From Oricola cellulosilytica (GTDB lineage: Bacteria > Pseudomonadota > Alphaproteobacteria > Rhizobiales > Rhizobiaceae), in assembly GCF_019966575.1 (NCBI RefSeq), contig NZ_JAINFK010000001.1, forward strand, positions 124,001 through 188,000: 64,000 nt of DNA, in the 5' to 3' direction. The stretch's first letter is position 1. Every line of letters begins with the position of its first letter. Of the stretch, positions 44,120 through 53,190 are shown piece by piece. The notes under the pieces were generated by a model. It did not search any database and was not told the origin of the DNA. It saw only the letters and a list, made by a program, of their open reading frames with translations. A program made the position numbers and the translations under genes.

Positions 44120-45388
44120 ATGAGCAGCGTTCTATCGAACACCCGTTACGGCGAGCCGGTTGGCGACCTCCTGCGAAAATATTTCGCCGTGTTCAGCGGA
44201 GACGGCATCCGCGTGTTCATCCAGCTCGTGTATTTCTATCTCGTCGCCAACACGCTTTCGCTTTCCGAATTCGGGCTGTTCGCGACCGCGTCGGCGACGG
44301 GAATCGTCCTGTCGCGCATCGCCGCGATCGGCTTCATATCGCCCCTTTACCGCATCGCGACCGTCAAGCCGCAACTGATCGGCGTCTATACGGCGGGATA
44401 CCTTGCCGCGCTCGGCCTGTCCTTGCCGCTGGTCGTTGCGGCGGGCGCCACCGTTTATCTGCTTCTGTTCGACCAGGGCATGTCGGCGCTAACCTTCGCG
44501 TTGATCGCGGGAACCGAAATCCTGCTCTGGCGAACGCTCGAGGTCGTCATTAACGTGAACAAGGGGCTGGAGCGCTTCGGCCGGGCGTCCCTGCTGATCG
44601 TGTTCGGCTTTACGATGAAAGCGCTCGCGGCAGGGCTATTGGCCATGAGCGCGTTTCCGTCTCTCGCCACGTGGGCCGCGATCTATTTCGTGACGCAGGG
44701 CATCATGGCGATGCTGGCCGTCGCGATCTTCTACCCTCGCAGGAAATTGCGGTTCAGGCCGGCGCTTTATCGCCGGCGGATTGGCGACGCGCTTGCCGTC
44801 AGCGGCTCGGACGTCTTGTTCTACGCCCAGTCCGAACTCGACAAGCTGGTCGTGCTCGCCGCCGGGGGATCGGTATCGGCGGGCCTTTATGCCATCATCA
44901 TGCGCTTGATAGACCTGACCGCCATGCCGGTACGCAGTTTTTCAACGCTGCTCGTGCAACGGCTGATGCGCCGGCCTGACATGCTGGGCGGATGGAAGGC
45001 GCGTGCCTTGGTGGAAGCAGGAATCTTCGCCGTTTCGACGGCGGCAATGGCGGCGATAGTACTGGTATTCACCGTTAAACCGGACATTCTCGGTTCCAAT
45101 GTTGCATCGGCCGGCGCACTCCTGGGCCTCGTTCTCCTCGTTCCTGCATTCCGCAATCTGATCGAGTACCAGGCCGAACTGCTCTACGGGCGCGGACAAA
45201 GTTTGCTGCGGATGTTCAATTACGGCGTTATCGGCGCCCTGAAGGCCGTGTTGCTGCTCGCGCTTCTCAGCCATTTCGGCAACCCCGAAGATTGGCTGAT
45301 CTGGACCAACGCCGTGTTCGCCACCCTCTACGCGATAAGCTTTGCGCTGACCTACAGGGCGATGAGGAGGCCTCCGACCAGGGTTTGA
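44120..45388 (+). CDS. Polysaccharide flippase-like membrane protein (Wzx/MOP type)
   Basis: A 422-aa protein with about 12 hydrophobic segments, beginning MSSVLSNTRYGEP and then FSGDGIRVFIQLVYFYLVANTL. The charged residue pattern (SELDKLVVL in a helix, GLYAIIMRLIDLT) fits the MATE/MOP flippase superfamily that moves lipid-linked oligosaccharides across the inner membrane. An in-frame GTG at 44045 would add 25 atypical residues; I prefer ATG 44120, with only a weak GAG upstream. It is divergent from the GumC gene and lies in the polysaccharide cluster. Confidence 0.82.
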   Translation: MSSVLSNTRYGEPVGDLLRKYFAVFSGDGIRVFIQLVYFYLVANTLSLSEFGLFATASATGIVLSRIAAIGFISPLYRIATVKPQLIGVYTAGYLAALGLSLPLVVAAGATVYLLLFDQGMSALTFALIAGTEILLWRTLEVVINVNKGLERFGRASLLIVFGFTMKALAAGLLAMSAFPSLATWAAIYFVTQGIMAMLAVAIFYPRRKLRFRPALYRRRIGDALAVSGSDVLFYAQSELDKLVVLAAGGSVSAGLYAIIMRLIDLTAMPVRSFSTLLVQRLMRRPDMLGGWKARALVEAGIFAVSTAAMAAIVLVFTVKPDILGSNVASAGALLGLVLLVPAFRNLIEYQAELLYGRGQSLLRMFNYGVIGALKAVLLLALLSHFGNPEDWLIWTNAVFATLYAISFALTYRAMRRPPTRV

Positions 45389-45403
45389 AACCTTCCGGAT
45401 GAA

Positions 45404-46279
45404 CTAGGCGGCGCGGCGCTCTCCGCCGATGGCGGCCCGGAAATCTTCCGCGGGCATCGGCAGGAATGACTGAACCCCGACGGCAACCTGCCTCTCCTCG
45501 AGGTCGTCCAGCATTGCTCTCACCTCGTTTCGGCTCGGCGCCGGCTGAAACCATTTCATCGAGCACAGGGTTACCGGATCGTGGAAATGACCCGCTCCGT
45601 CGAGGACGCCGTCCACATAGGCTCCATAGATCATGCATTCGGAAAAACTGCGCGTCGCGCCGAGAATGGAGACCCATGAACGGCCATGCTCTCGTTCCAT
45701 GTGGGCGCACATGTCAACGACTGTCTGGCGCTTCCAAGTAACGATCGAACTGACATAATTGTGGTTGAGGCCGGCCGGATCGCCTAGGCCGAACGCCCTT
45801 GCTGCGTGCGCGGCCCAATGGAGATGGGCGTCCTTTGCCGCCAACGCGCCTTCATTCTCGCGGTAGAGCCGTATCGAATCGTCGTTCCAGATCTCCTGGA
45901 CGTCGAACGGACGGACGAAGGCTGTGTCGGAATCACAATAAAGCAACCCGTCGACATCGAGGCGAAGGGCAGCGGCAATGCGCTTGATCTGCTGAACGTG
46001 CCAACCGTGCAGCGGCACGGTCAGAGGGCTGAGCCAGATGCGCCGGCCGCCGGGCGAAAGCATCGACGGAATGCGCCGCATCCACCACGGAAGAAGCTCT
46101 GCTTCTGTGAGTATTTTTCGCTTGGGGCCCTCAAGTTGCGCGAAAAGCTCCTTGTCGGGCATGTCGACAAGAAGATAGTGGCATTCAAAACCGGTAACTA
46201 GCCGGTCGATGGTCTCGCACAGGATCGCGCAACGCTCGAAATCGGGGGCATAGCTTGCCGTTATGATCGCGTTACGCAT
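45404..46279 (-). CDS. Glycosyltransferase-like protein (DUF6492 type)
   Basis: A 291-aa soluble protein. GLLYCDSDTAFVRPFD contains a DxD motif typical of GT-A nucleotide-sugar transferases, and IITASYAPDFERCAIL opens a Rossmann-like fold. It resembles the DUF6492 family found in rhizobial exopolysaccharide clusters (from memory). The donor and acceptor are unknown. Its ATG overlaps the end of the WecG-type gene by 8 nt, indicating translational coupling. Confidence 0.78.
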   Translation of the reverse strand: MRNAIITASYAPDFERCAILCETIDRLVTGFECHYLLVDMPDKELFAQLEGPKRKILTEAELLPWWMRRIPSMLSPGGRRIWLSPLTVPLHGWHVQQIKRIAAALRLDVDGLLYCDSDTAFVRPFDVQEIWNDDSIRLYRENEGALAAKDAHLHWAAHAARAFGLGDPAGLNHNYVSSIVTWKRQTVVDMCAHMEREHGRSWVSILGATRSFSECMIYGAYVDGVLDGAGHFHDPVTLCSMKWFQPAPSRNEVRAMLDDLEERQVAVGVQSFLPMPAEDFRAAIGGERRAA

Positions 46280-47054
46280 GAGATTGTCCCGTCTTTCCGA
46301 CCATCTTCTGACGTAACACGCGCGCGAGAAAAACCGGGTTTCCTACAAGATACCGCTTCCATAGCCGCCCGGGCTCCCGGGTGAGACGGTACATCCATTC
46401 CATCCGAATGGCCCTGATCCAACGCGGCGCACGTGGAACCGTCCCCGTTACCAGGTCGAACAGTGCGCCAATGCCCAGAGGAACGATGCAATGCCGCTCG
46501 TCAATTCTTTGAGCGATCCAGAGTTCCTGTTTGGGAACGCCGAGAGCGACAAGCAATATGTCCGGTCGCCAGGCCTCGAGCGCGTTCAAAACCTCGGCCT
46601 CCTGGATCGGGTCGACATAGCCATGTTGAAGCACCCGATATTCGTGACGCGGGGCGATTTCGTGAAAGCGCGTTGCAGCTCGCGCCGCTACGCCGGGCTT
46701 TCCCCCGAACAAACCCACTCGCAAGCGGTCTGGCGCCGCGCGCAACAAGTCGGGCACGAAATCCGTGCCGTTCAGATTTGCGCGAAATCGCTGGCCGTGA
46801 AGAATTCTCGCGGCAATATCGACGCCGATGCCGTCCGACAGGACGGTGAAACCGTCCAGCGCCTCCCGAAAGGCGGGATCGGTTTCCGCCACATTGGCAT
46901 TGTGGGCATTGAGAAACGTAATCGGAGTGTATCTGGAAGCCGCGATCCGCTCATGAACGAAATCGAGAGCCTCTTCGCGCGTGAAGTCGCGCACTTCGAC
47001 CCCGACGATTTCGCGGGCGGGCCCCTCTTCGTTCACCGTTACTGTCTGCAACAT
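46272..47054 (-). CDS. WecG/TagA/CpsF-family glycosyltransferase
   Basis: A 260-aa enzyme of the GT26 family, which transfers N-acetylmannosamine(uronate)-type or related sugars to undecaprenyl-linked intermediates. Family motifs are TFLNAHNANVAE (with the catalytic-loop Asn/Asp), LSDGIGVDIAARI, LLRAAPDRLRVGLFGGKPG, ILLVALGVPKQELWI and IGALFDLVTGTVPRAP. ATG 47054 is chosen over an upstream 15-residue extension. The genes 48327-45404 run on the minus strand with short gaps and probably form one operon. Confidence 0.9.
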   Translation of the reverse strand: MLQTVTVNEEGPAREIVGVEVRDFTREEALDFVHERIAASRYTPITFLNAHNANVAETDPAFREALDGFTVLSDGIGVDIAARILHGQRFRANLNGTDFVPDLLRAAPDRLRVGLFGGKPGVAARAATRFHEIAPRHEYRVLQHGYVDPIQEAEVLNALEAWRPDILLVALGVPKQELWIAQRIDERHCIVPLGIGALFDLVTGTVPRAPRWIRAIRMEWMYRLTREPGRLWKRYLVGNPVFLARVLRQKMVGKTGQSHA

Positions 47055-47154
47055 CTGCCACCATTCGCCGCTCCCTGGAGAGAAACGGCTTACCCGCACA
47101 GACTACGGCTTATAGCCGAGAAGCCTTGTAATACCCTTAAGGAAGAGGCTGCCA

Positions 47155-48327
47155 TTAGAGCGAAGATTTGATGACGAAGCCAAGCGCGAACCGAAGAACC
47201 TCGTCCATTCGCTCCTGCTGCGTGGCCCGGAACACACGGCCGTCAACATCCTTGACCGTTCCCGTGCGCTGCCCGACCACATGGCTCTGAAGCTGCTCGG
47301 CAAAGCCGGCCGCATCGTCGGCCTGCAGGAGATTGTCCGGCTTTTCGGCAATACCCCGCAAGGAAGACGGCGTCGCTACCGCCGGGAGTCCGAGTTCGAG
47401 GGTTTCGATCGTCTTCAACTGGATCCCGGTTCCCGCGCGTGAGGCAAGCGAAATAACCCGACACTGGCGCATGAATTCCTTGGCATCGTCCACCCTGCCG
47501 AGAAAGCGCACACGAGGATCGCGCTGCGGGAAGCCCGAAGGCAATTTCCCGGCAATGGCGATCGACAGATCCGGGTGCAGGCGAGGAACCACATTTTGAA
47601 GAAACCATTCGAGGCCGATCCGGTTCGGCGCCCAGGTCCAGGTTCCGATCATTCCGGTGTCGAAGGCTGGCGTACGGGGCTTGCCGGCATTCGGAGCCGC
47701 CGGTGTTGTCAACGGCACCGACCGGACCCGTGCGCTGTCCGATAGGCCAAGCGGGGCGATGTCGTCATCCGCCAGGGTCAGGACGAACTGCGCCTTGTCG
47801 CAGAGCCGGCGCTCGAGCGCCTTCAGCACTGATGCTTCGCGGCGAAACAGCAGGCGTTCGACCGGCGATGCCGCCTCACCGGCATTTTGTGCAGCGGATA
47901 CGTGCTCGACATTGTGCGCGACGAAGATGAAAGGTCTGCTGGTGAGGATTTCCTCGAAGGCCCCGGCGAGAGGGGCGCCGTTCAGGACAAACCCGTCAAA
48001 CGGGCCGATGGACGCGATGGCTTCGCGCAGCTTGTCCTGCGAAACGATGCGCAGCTTCGCGGAGGAGAATGTCAGTCCGCCGGCAACCGCCTTGCCCAGC
48101 CAGCGAAGCTTCTGCGGCAGGGACGAGGTATCCGTCTTTACGTCGACCTCGCCAAGACACACGGAATTTTCCGGGTAGCTCAGCGACGCGTCCGGCCATT
48201 TGAACCCGAGAAGCGTGACCTTGACGCCAACGCGGCGCAATCCCTCGATGATCGCCTGATTGGCGATCTCAAAACCGCTTTCGGGGGGACCGGATGGAAT
48301 GAGTGACGATACTAAGACCAGATGCAT
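47155..48327 (-). CDS. GT4-type glycosyltransferase
   Basis: A 390-aa GT-B-fold enzyme. The N-terminal half begins MHLVLVSSLIPSGPPESGFE and has FIFVAHNVEH. The C-terminal donor-binding half has GTWTWAPNRIGLEWFL, RVRFLGRVDDAKEFM, and SLASRAGTGIQLKTIETLEL with the Glu that contacts the nucleotide sugar. ATG 48327 has GGAG 6 nt upstream. It is the first minus-strand gene of this cluster arm and diverges from the GT2 gene. Confidence 0.88.
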   Translation of the reverse strand: MHLVLVSSLIPSGPPESGFEIANQAIIEGLRRVGVKVTLLGFKWPDASLSYPENSVCLGEVDVKTDTSSLPQKLRWLGKAVAGGLTFSSAKLRIVSQDKLREAIASIGPFDGFVLNGAPLAGAFEEILTSRPFIFVAHNVEHVSAAQNAGEAASPVERLLFRREASVLKALERRLCDKAQFVLTLADDDIAPLGLSDSARVRSVPLTTPAAPNAGKPRTPAFDTGMIGTWTWAPNRIGLEWFLQNVVPRLHPDLSIAIAGKLPSGFPQRDPRVRFLGRVDDAKEFMRQCRVISLASRAGTGIQLKTIETLELGLPAVATPSSLRGIAEKPDNLLQADDAAGFAEQLQSHVVGQRTGTVKDVDGRVFRATQQERMDEVLRFALGFVIKSSL

Positions 48328-48400
48328 AAGCACTCCTGCGGTGGCGCGGGGCTCTACCATCGATTGCTGAACCACCGCTTAATCGGACGGAAGGTGTTTG

Positions 48401-48417
48401 GTTTACAAGCCGTAAAC
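48401..48417. promoter_or_regulatory. Inverted repeat between divergent glycosyltransferase genes
   Basis: GTTTAC-AAGCC-GTAAAC is a perfect 6-bp inverted repeat in the 150-bp divergent region serving the genes at 48327 (minus) and 48481 (plus). Its position suits a regulator of both arms of the polysaccharide cluster. No regulator is identified. Confidence 0.35.
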
Positions 48418-48480
48418 GTTCCTTAACCGGTTTCTGCTTCGCTGCGTGAACAAGCGCGCCGACACCGGACGGACCAATCC

Positions 48481-49476
48481 TTGAAACAGAGACTCGCCGA
48501 CAACATCTCGCTCGCCGGGCAGACCCCGGGACTCGACGCCGCGGCGGTGGAAATTGCCGTCACCGTGCCAACCTTCCGGCGGCCCGACCACCTTTTGCGC
48601 ACGCTCGACAGCCTTCGAGCTCAGAAAACCAGCCGCCCCTTCGCCGTGATCGTCATGGAAAACGACGCCGAGGGGGGCGCGGGCGCCGAGGCCGCCGCGC
48701 CCCGTTTCCAGTCAGGTGCCGACAACGGCCTCGTTGTGATCGCCCATGAACGCGGCAATTGCCATGCGTACAATGCCGGCTGGTTCACCGCCTTCACGCT
48801 CTTTCCGAACTTGCGATACCTCGCCGTCATTGACGACGACGAAATCGCCGATCCCAACTGGATCGAGCAGCTTTGCGCCACCTCCGAACGGCTTGACTGC
48901 GCCCTCGTCGGCGGGCCGCAGATTGCCGTGTTCGAGGGCGATGTGCGTGGCGACTGGCAGACGCATCCCGTCTTTACCCCGCATCACAACGAGACCGGGC
49001 CCGTCCCGGTGATCTATTCATCCGGCAATCTCCTCGTTCGCAGTGACGTGCTCAGAGCGATGCCGCAGCCGTTCCTCGATCCCCGGTTCAATTTCACCGG
49101 GGGCGGCGACTCCGACTTCATCCAACGGGCGCGCACCAAGGGGTTCCGCATCGCGTGGTGCAACGAGGCAATCGTGCGCGAGACCGTTCCCGAGCGCCGC
49201 GTCACATGGTCGTGGATTCAGGCACGATCCCTGCGCAACGGCATGCTGAGTGCGGCGATCGAACACCGGAGGCGCGCCGGAGACGTCTTCGGCCGGACGC
49301 GAACGATCGCCAAAAGCCTGGCGTTGCTCGCCGCGGCGCCACCGCGGTTCGCCGTCCGCTTCGCCAGCACCGGCTCGCTGTTGCCATCACTCTACCCGGT
49401 TCATGTTGCGCTCGGACGGATCATGTCCGAGTTCGGATACGCCAATGAACAATATCGCGATCCCGAGAAGAACTGA
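48481..49476 (+). CDS. Family 2 glycosyltransferase
   Basis: A 331-aa GT-A enzyme starting VEIAVTVPTFRRPDHLLRTL, with the metal-binding DDDE in LAVIDDDEIADP, GNLLVRSDVL, and the acceptor-side NFTGGGDSDFIQRA. There is no in-frame ATG before the catalytic core, so the TTG at 48481 with GGACGG about 8 nt upstream is the best start. It overlaps the next gene by 32 nt and is probably co-translated with it. Confidence 0.88.
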   Translation: MKQRLADNISLAGQTPGLDAAAVEIAVTVPTFRRPDHLLRTLDSLRAQKTSRPFAVIVMENDAEGGAGAEAAAPRFQSGADNGLVVIAHERGNCHAYNAGWFTAFTLFPNLRYLAVIDDDEIADPNWIEQLCATSERLDCALVGGPQIAVFEGDVRGDWQTHPVFTPHHNETGPVPVIYSSGNLLVRSDVLRAMPQPFLDPRFNFTGGGDSDFIQRARTKGFRIAWCNEAIVRETVPERRVTWSWIQARSLRNGMLSAAIEHRRRAGDVFGRTRTIAKSLALLAAAPPRFAVRFASTGSLLPSLYPVHVALGRIMSEFGYANEQYRDPEKN

Positions 49477-50755
49477 GGCCGGCTTCACACCGCGCCGGGG
49501 CGTTGAGGTCAGATCGCTGCTGGCCTTTGCGGTGCTGGCGGTGGCGTGGATTTCGTTCTCCCCGTTCGATGTCGCATCCCTCTCCGATACGGAATCTGCG
49601 TCCGACGGAAAACTGATCAACCAGATCGGGTACACCGCCGTCAGCGCCGCCGCTGTTCTCGCATTGCTGACGATGACCGGCCGCGAAGTCGCATCGCGAA
49701 TGCTCAGCCTCGGCTGGATCGCAATGTTCGTCTTGCTCGTCATTTCCGGTTACACAGCCGCGGATCCGGATGACGCAGTGCGGTCGACGCTGTTTACCAT
49801 CATCGCGACCGTGATGGCGGCCACGGCCTTTGCCCTGCCCAACAACGCCAGAGCGCTTTCGGCCGCGCTGGCAACTGCCTGCGCGGCCGTACTGATACTC
49901 TCCTATGCAGGCGTCCTGATCTATCCTGAGGCCGCAATTCATACGGCCGAAGGGGTTGAAGCGAACCACTCGGGGTTGTGGCGGGGAATCTTCACCCACA
50001 AGAACACCGCCGGGCCGGTCATGGCGGCGATCGCGTTTTCTGGCATTTACCTTACACGGCGCGGTTGGCGTCTCCCCGGCGCGATCATTGCGCTCGCCGC
50101 GATCGTGTTTGTCTGGAACACCGGATCCAAGACGAGCACGGCGCTGGTGCCGGCGATCATCGTGCTTGTGATGGTGCCGTCGCTCGTCGGCATGCGGTTC
50201 CTCGCGGCAAGCGCCATCATCTTCTCCGTGGTGTCGATCTACGCCCTGACCATCGGAACGGTTTTCGTTCCGTCGTTCGACGCAATTCTTCGCGGCTTCA
50301 ACGAAACCACCACCTTTACCGGCCGCATCGAGATCTGGGAGTTCGCGCGCGATTTCGTAACACGACATCCGTGGACCGGGTTTGGCTACGACAGTTTCTG
50401 GGGCGAGGCCGTCACGGAAAATGCCGAGCAGGCCTTCGACAGCACGTGGGATCCGCGCGGCATCGTTCACGGCCATAGCGGCTTTCTGGATGTCACCCTG
50501 TTCATGGGATTGCCGGCGCTGTTTCTTTCGGTGTGGCTCCTGTTGCTCGCCCCGTTGTGGCAATATCTGCGCACGCCGCCCTTCCGCGAGAACGTACTGC
50601 TTGCCGATCTCTGCCTCATGATCGTGTCGTTTATGATCATGAACTCTGCCATGGAGAGTTACTTTTTCCGAAGGGCGGACCCGATCTGGCTGACGCTGGT
50701 CGCCGCGCTGTTCGGACTGCGTCTGTGTTCGCGTTTCAAGCTCCGGTCGGAGTAG
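49445..50755 (+). CDS. O-antigen ligase/polymerase family membrane protein
   Basis: A 436-aa protein with about ten hydrophobic helices and the Wzy_C/WaaL signature: a large loop containing GIFTHKNTAGPVMAAIAFSG and FTGRIEIWEFARDF, then WTGFGYDSFWG and GIVHGHSGFLDVTLFMG with the conserved His. Such proteins polymerise or ligate undecaprenyl-linked glycans. The loop resembles exopolysaccharide polymerases more than lipid A ligases (inference). ATG 49445 lies inside the GT2 gene. The frame is open 65 codons further upstream, but there it overlaps GT2 and is not protein-like. Confidence 0.87.
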   Translation: MNNIAIPRRTEAGFTPRRGVEVRSLLAFAVLAVAWISFSPFDVASLSDTESASDGKLINQIGYTAVSAAAVLALLTMTGREVASRMLSLGWIAMFVLLVISGYTAADPDDAVRSTLFTIIATVMAATAFALPNNARALSAALATACAAVLILSYAGVLIYPEAAIHTAEGVEANHSGLWRGIFTHKNTAGPVMAAIAFSGIYLTRRGWRLPGAIIALAAIVFVWNTGSKTSTALVPAIIVLVMVPSLVGMRFLAASAIIFSVVSIYALTIGTVFVPSFDAILRGFNETTTFTGRIEIWEFARDFVTRHPWTGFGYDSFWGEAVTENAEQAFDSTWDPRGIVHGHSGFLDVTLFMGLPALFLSVWLLLLAPLWQYLRTPPFRENVLLADLCLMIVSFMIMNSAMESYFFRRADPIWLTLVAALFGLRLCSRFKLRSE

Positions 50756-50825
50756 GCACCTCTTCCTCTTGCACCGCGTCACGCCTGCCTTTATCGCTGG
50801 CCGAAAGCGGAGGAACTGGCAAACG

Positions 50826-51647
50826 ATGACCGGCAAAAACACCGTTATCCTGGCCGGATGCGGCAATATGGGCTTTGCCATGCTGAAAGGCTGGCTGGCA
50901 TCGGGAGCGCTCCAGGCGGGCGACGTCTATGTGGTCGAACCCAGCGAGCAGCTTCGGAGCCGTGCCGGCGAGCTGGGGGTCAATGTCGCCGCAGGCGCAA
51001 GCGATTTGCCCCATGAACTGAACCCCGCGCTGGTCATCCTCGCCGTCAAACCGCAGGCCGTCGATGCGGTCCTGCCCGACTACGCCCGTTTCGCGGATGC
51101 GGGCAGCACGGTCGTCAGCGTGGCGGCAGGCATCACGATCGCCCGTTTCGAGGAAAAGCTCGGCGCAAACGCCGCGATCATCCGTGTCATGCCGAACACA
51201 CCGGCCGCCGTGGGTGCCGGGATGATGGTGCTGTGCGCCAACAGCCGCGTCGGCGAAGCGAGCATGGAATTCGCGCGCACCCTGATGGCGGCGAGCGGCG
51301 ACGTGGCGGTGATCGACGACGAGAGCCTGATGGACGCGGTCACCGCCGTTTCCGGTTCCGGACCGGCCTATCTGTTCCACATGATCGAGGCGCTCACCGA
51401 GGCCGCGCGCACCGCCGGCCTGCCGGACGAGATCGCCGCGCAGCTTGCCCGGCAGACGATCTATGGCGCCGCCGTCTACGCTCACGAGAGCGGTGTCGAA
51501 CCGGGAACCCTGCGCGAGCAGGTGACCAGCCCCCAAGGGACGACCGAAGCCGCCCTGTCGGTGCTGATGAAGGACGGGCGGCTGACGAAGCTCATGACCG
51601 AAGCCGTCGAGGCCGCCCGCAAGCGGTCGGTCGAGCTCGGAAAGTAG
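50826..51647 (+). CDS. proC: Pyrroline-5-carboxylate reductase
   Basis: The last step of proline synthesis: NAD(P)H-dependent reduction of pyrroline-5-carboxylate. The 273-aa protein has the Rossmann motif LAGCGNMGFAMLKGWL, AVKPQAVDAVLP, the RVMPNTPAAVGAGM motif, and the C-terminal signature VTAVSGSGPAYLFHMIEAL with QVTSPQGTTEAAL. ATG 50826 follows GGAGGAAC about 9 nt upstream. The GST gene follows after 6 bp. Confidence 0.95.
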   Translation: MTGKNTVILAGCGNMGFAMLKGWLASGALQAGDVYVVEPSEQLRSRAGELGVNVAAGASDLPHELNPALVILAVKPQAVDAVLPDYARFADAGSTVVSVAAGITIARFEEKLGANAAIIRVMPNTPAAVGAGMMVLCANSRVGEASMEFARTLMAASGDVAVIDDESLMDAVTAVSGSGPAYLFHMIEALTEAARTAGLPDEIAAQLARQTIYGAAVYAHESGVEPGTLREQVTSPQGTTEAALSVLMKDGRLTKLMTEAVEAARKRSVELGK

Positions 51648-51653
51648 GAATTC

Positions 51654-52268
51654 ATGACGTATCATGTTTACGGATCGCCGCTGTCGCGCATGACGCGCGT
51701 GACATGGATGCTGGAGGAACTCGGCGAACCATACAGCCTGAACAAGGCCCGTCTCGGCACGAAGGATCTTGAGGGGCTCAACCCCTCCGGCAAGGGTCCG
51801 GTGCTCAAGGACGGCGACTTCGTGCTGACGGATTCCGCAGCGATCTGCCTTTTTCTTTCCGAGAAGCACGCCGATGCCGGGTTCGGCCCGCGCGACCCAC
51901 GGGAACGCGCCCTGATGGAAAGCTGGATGCTCTATGCGCTGTCGGAATTCGAAGCGCCGATGTGGAACAAGCTGAAGCACCGGCTGCTGCTGCCGGAGGA
52001 ATTGCGCAGCGAGATCGTCCCGTGGGTCCAGGCCGAATTCCGCCGCGAATGCAAGACGCTGGGGCAGCGGATCGGCGGCAACGACTACGCGATGGGCGAT
52101 CGTTTCACTTGCGTCGATATCGTCCTCGGCCACTGCGGCATGTGGGCGCGCAGCGGCAAGTTCGAGATCGCGCCCGCGCATGTCGGCGCCTATTTCGATC
52201 GGGTACTCTCACGCCCGGCGTATCAGCGCGCGGTCGAGGCGGAAAAGGCGCTCAAGGCCGCGGCTTGA
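51654..52268 (+). CDS. Glutathione S-transferase family protein
   Basis: A 204-aa GST-fold protein. The N-terminal thioredoxin-like domain starts MTYHVYGSPLSRMTRVTWML and has the cis-Pro/glutathione-binding segment NPSGKGPVLKDGDFVLTDSA. The helical C-terminal domain has YAMGDRFTCVDIVLGH, the N-capping motif of the fold. The substrate is unknown. It is probably co-transcribed with proC. Confidence 0.9.
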   Translation: MTYHVYGSPLSRMTRVTWMLEELGEPYSLNKARLGTKDLEGLNPSGKGPVLKDGDFVLTDSAAICLFLSEKHADAGFGPRDPRERALMESWMLYALSEFEAPMWNKLKHRLLLPEELRSEIVPWVQAEFRRECKTLGQRIGGNDYAMGDRFTCVDIVLGHCGMWARSGKFEIAPAHVGAYFDRVLSRPAYQRAVEAEKALKAAA

Positions 52269-52374
52269 GGGCTTTCCCACAAATTCCGGGCGAAAGCGCC
52301 GGGTTGGAAATGTATCGGCATTGCCTTTCGGCAAGCGTCGTGCTTGACACTGCGAAAACGTAAGCCTGTCAAAC

Positions 52375-53190
52375 ATGATCGAAGTCAAATCCGTCTACAA
52401 GCAATTCGGCGGCGTCCACGCGGTCGAAAACGCGACTCTCAAAATCGCGCGGGGGTCGATCACCGGCCTGATCGGGCCGAACGGCGCCGGAAAGACGACC
52501 CTCTTCAACATTATCGCCGGCAATCTCCGGCCGACCAGCGGACACATCCTGCTCGACGGCGAGGACGTGACCGGCCTGCCGCCGCACGAGTTGTTCAAGA
52601 AGGGGCTGCTGCGCACGTTCCAGCTCGCGCACGAGTTCTCGACGCTCACTGTTCTGGAAAACCTGATGATGGTGCCGGACAACCAGCTCGGGGAAGGCCT
52701 GATGAATGCGTGGTTCGGCTTTGGCGAGGTCAAGCGTCAGGAAAAGCGCATTCGCGAGCGCGCCATGGAGGTGATCGAGTTCCTCAATCTTGGCCATGTC
52801 GCGCAGGAGCTGGCAGGTAATTTGTCCGGCGGCCAGAAGAAACTGATCGAACTCGGCCGCACGATGATGGTCGACGCCAAGGTCGTGCTTCTCGACGAGG
52901 TCGGCGCCGGCGTGAACCGCACGCTGCTCGGCGAGATCGGCGATGCGATCATCCGCCTGAACGAGGAGCGGGGCTACACGTTCTGCATGATCGAGCATGA
53001 CATGGATTTCATCGGCAAGCTCTGCGACCCGGTGATCGTGATGGCGGAAGGAACGGTTCTGGCCGAGGGAACCGCCGACGAAGTGCGCAGCAACGAGGCG
53101 GTGATCGAGGCCTATCTCGGACGCGGACTGAAGAACAAGACGCCACGCCAGATGCAGGTCGCGGCAAGCCAGCCGGAGGCCGGGGCCTGA
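52375..53190 (+). CDS. livG: Branched-chain amino acid-type ABC transporter ATP-binding protein LivG
   Basis: One of two ATPases of a HAAT-family importer (271 aa). It has Walker A (GPNGAGKTT), a Q-loop region (LRTFQLAHEF), the signature NLSGGQKKLIELGR, Walker B (VVLLDEVGAG, with Val where most ABC proteins have Pro) and the switch His in MIEHDMDFIG, followed by the LivG C-terminal extension. No good ribosome binding site precedes the ATG. The stop overlaps the livF start (TGATG). The substrate could be branched-chain or other amino acids, amides or urea-like compounds. Confidence 0.92.
   Translation: MIEVKSVYKQFGGVHAVENATLKIARGSITGLIGPNGAGKTTLFNIIAGNLRPTSGHILLDGEDVTGLPPHELFKKGLLRTFQLAHEFSTLTVLENLMMVPDNQLGEGLMNAWFGFGEVKRQEKRIRERAMEVIEFLNLGHVAQELAGNLSGGQKKLIELGRTMMVDAKVVLLDEVGAGVNRTLLGEIGDAIIRLNEERGYTFCMIEHDMDFIGKLCDPVIVMAEGTVLAEGTADEVRSNEAVIEAYLGRGLKNKTPRQMQVAASQPEAGA

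Noticed and set aside
49421-52181. Two minus-strand frames of about 480 aa
   Set aside because: They mirror the O-antigen ligase, proC and GST genes, whose sense frames carry clear family motifs.
52344-52372. TTGACA 17 bp upstream of TGTCAA as a livG promoter
   Set aside because: The putative -10 would lie 3 bp before the start codon, so transcription would begin inside the gene.
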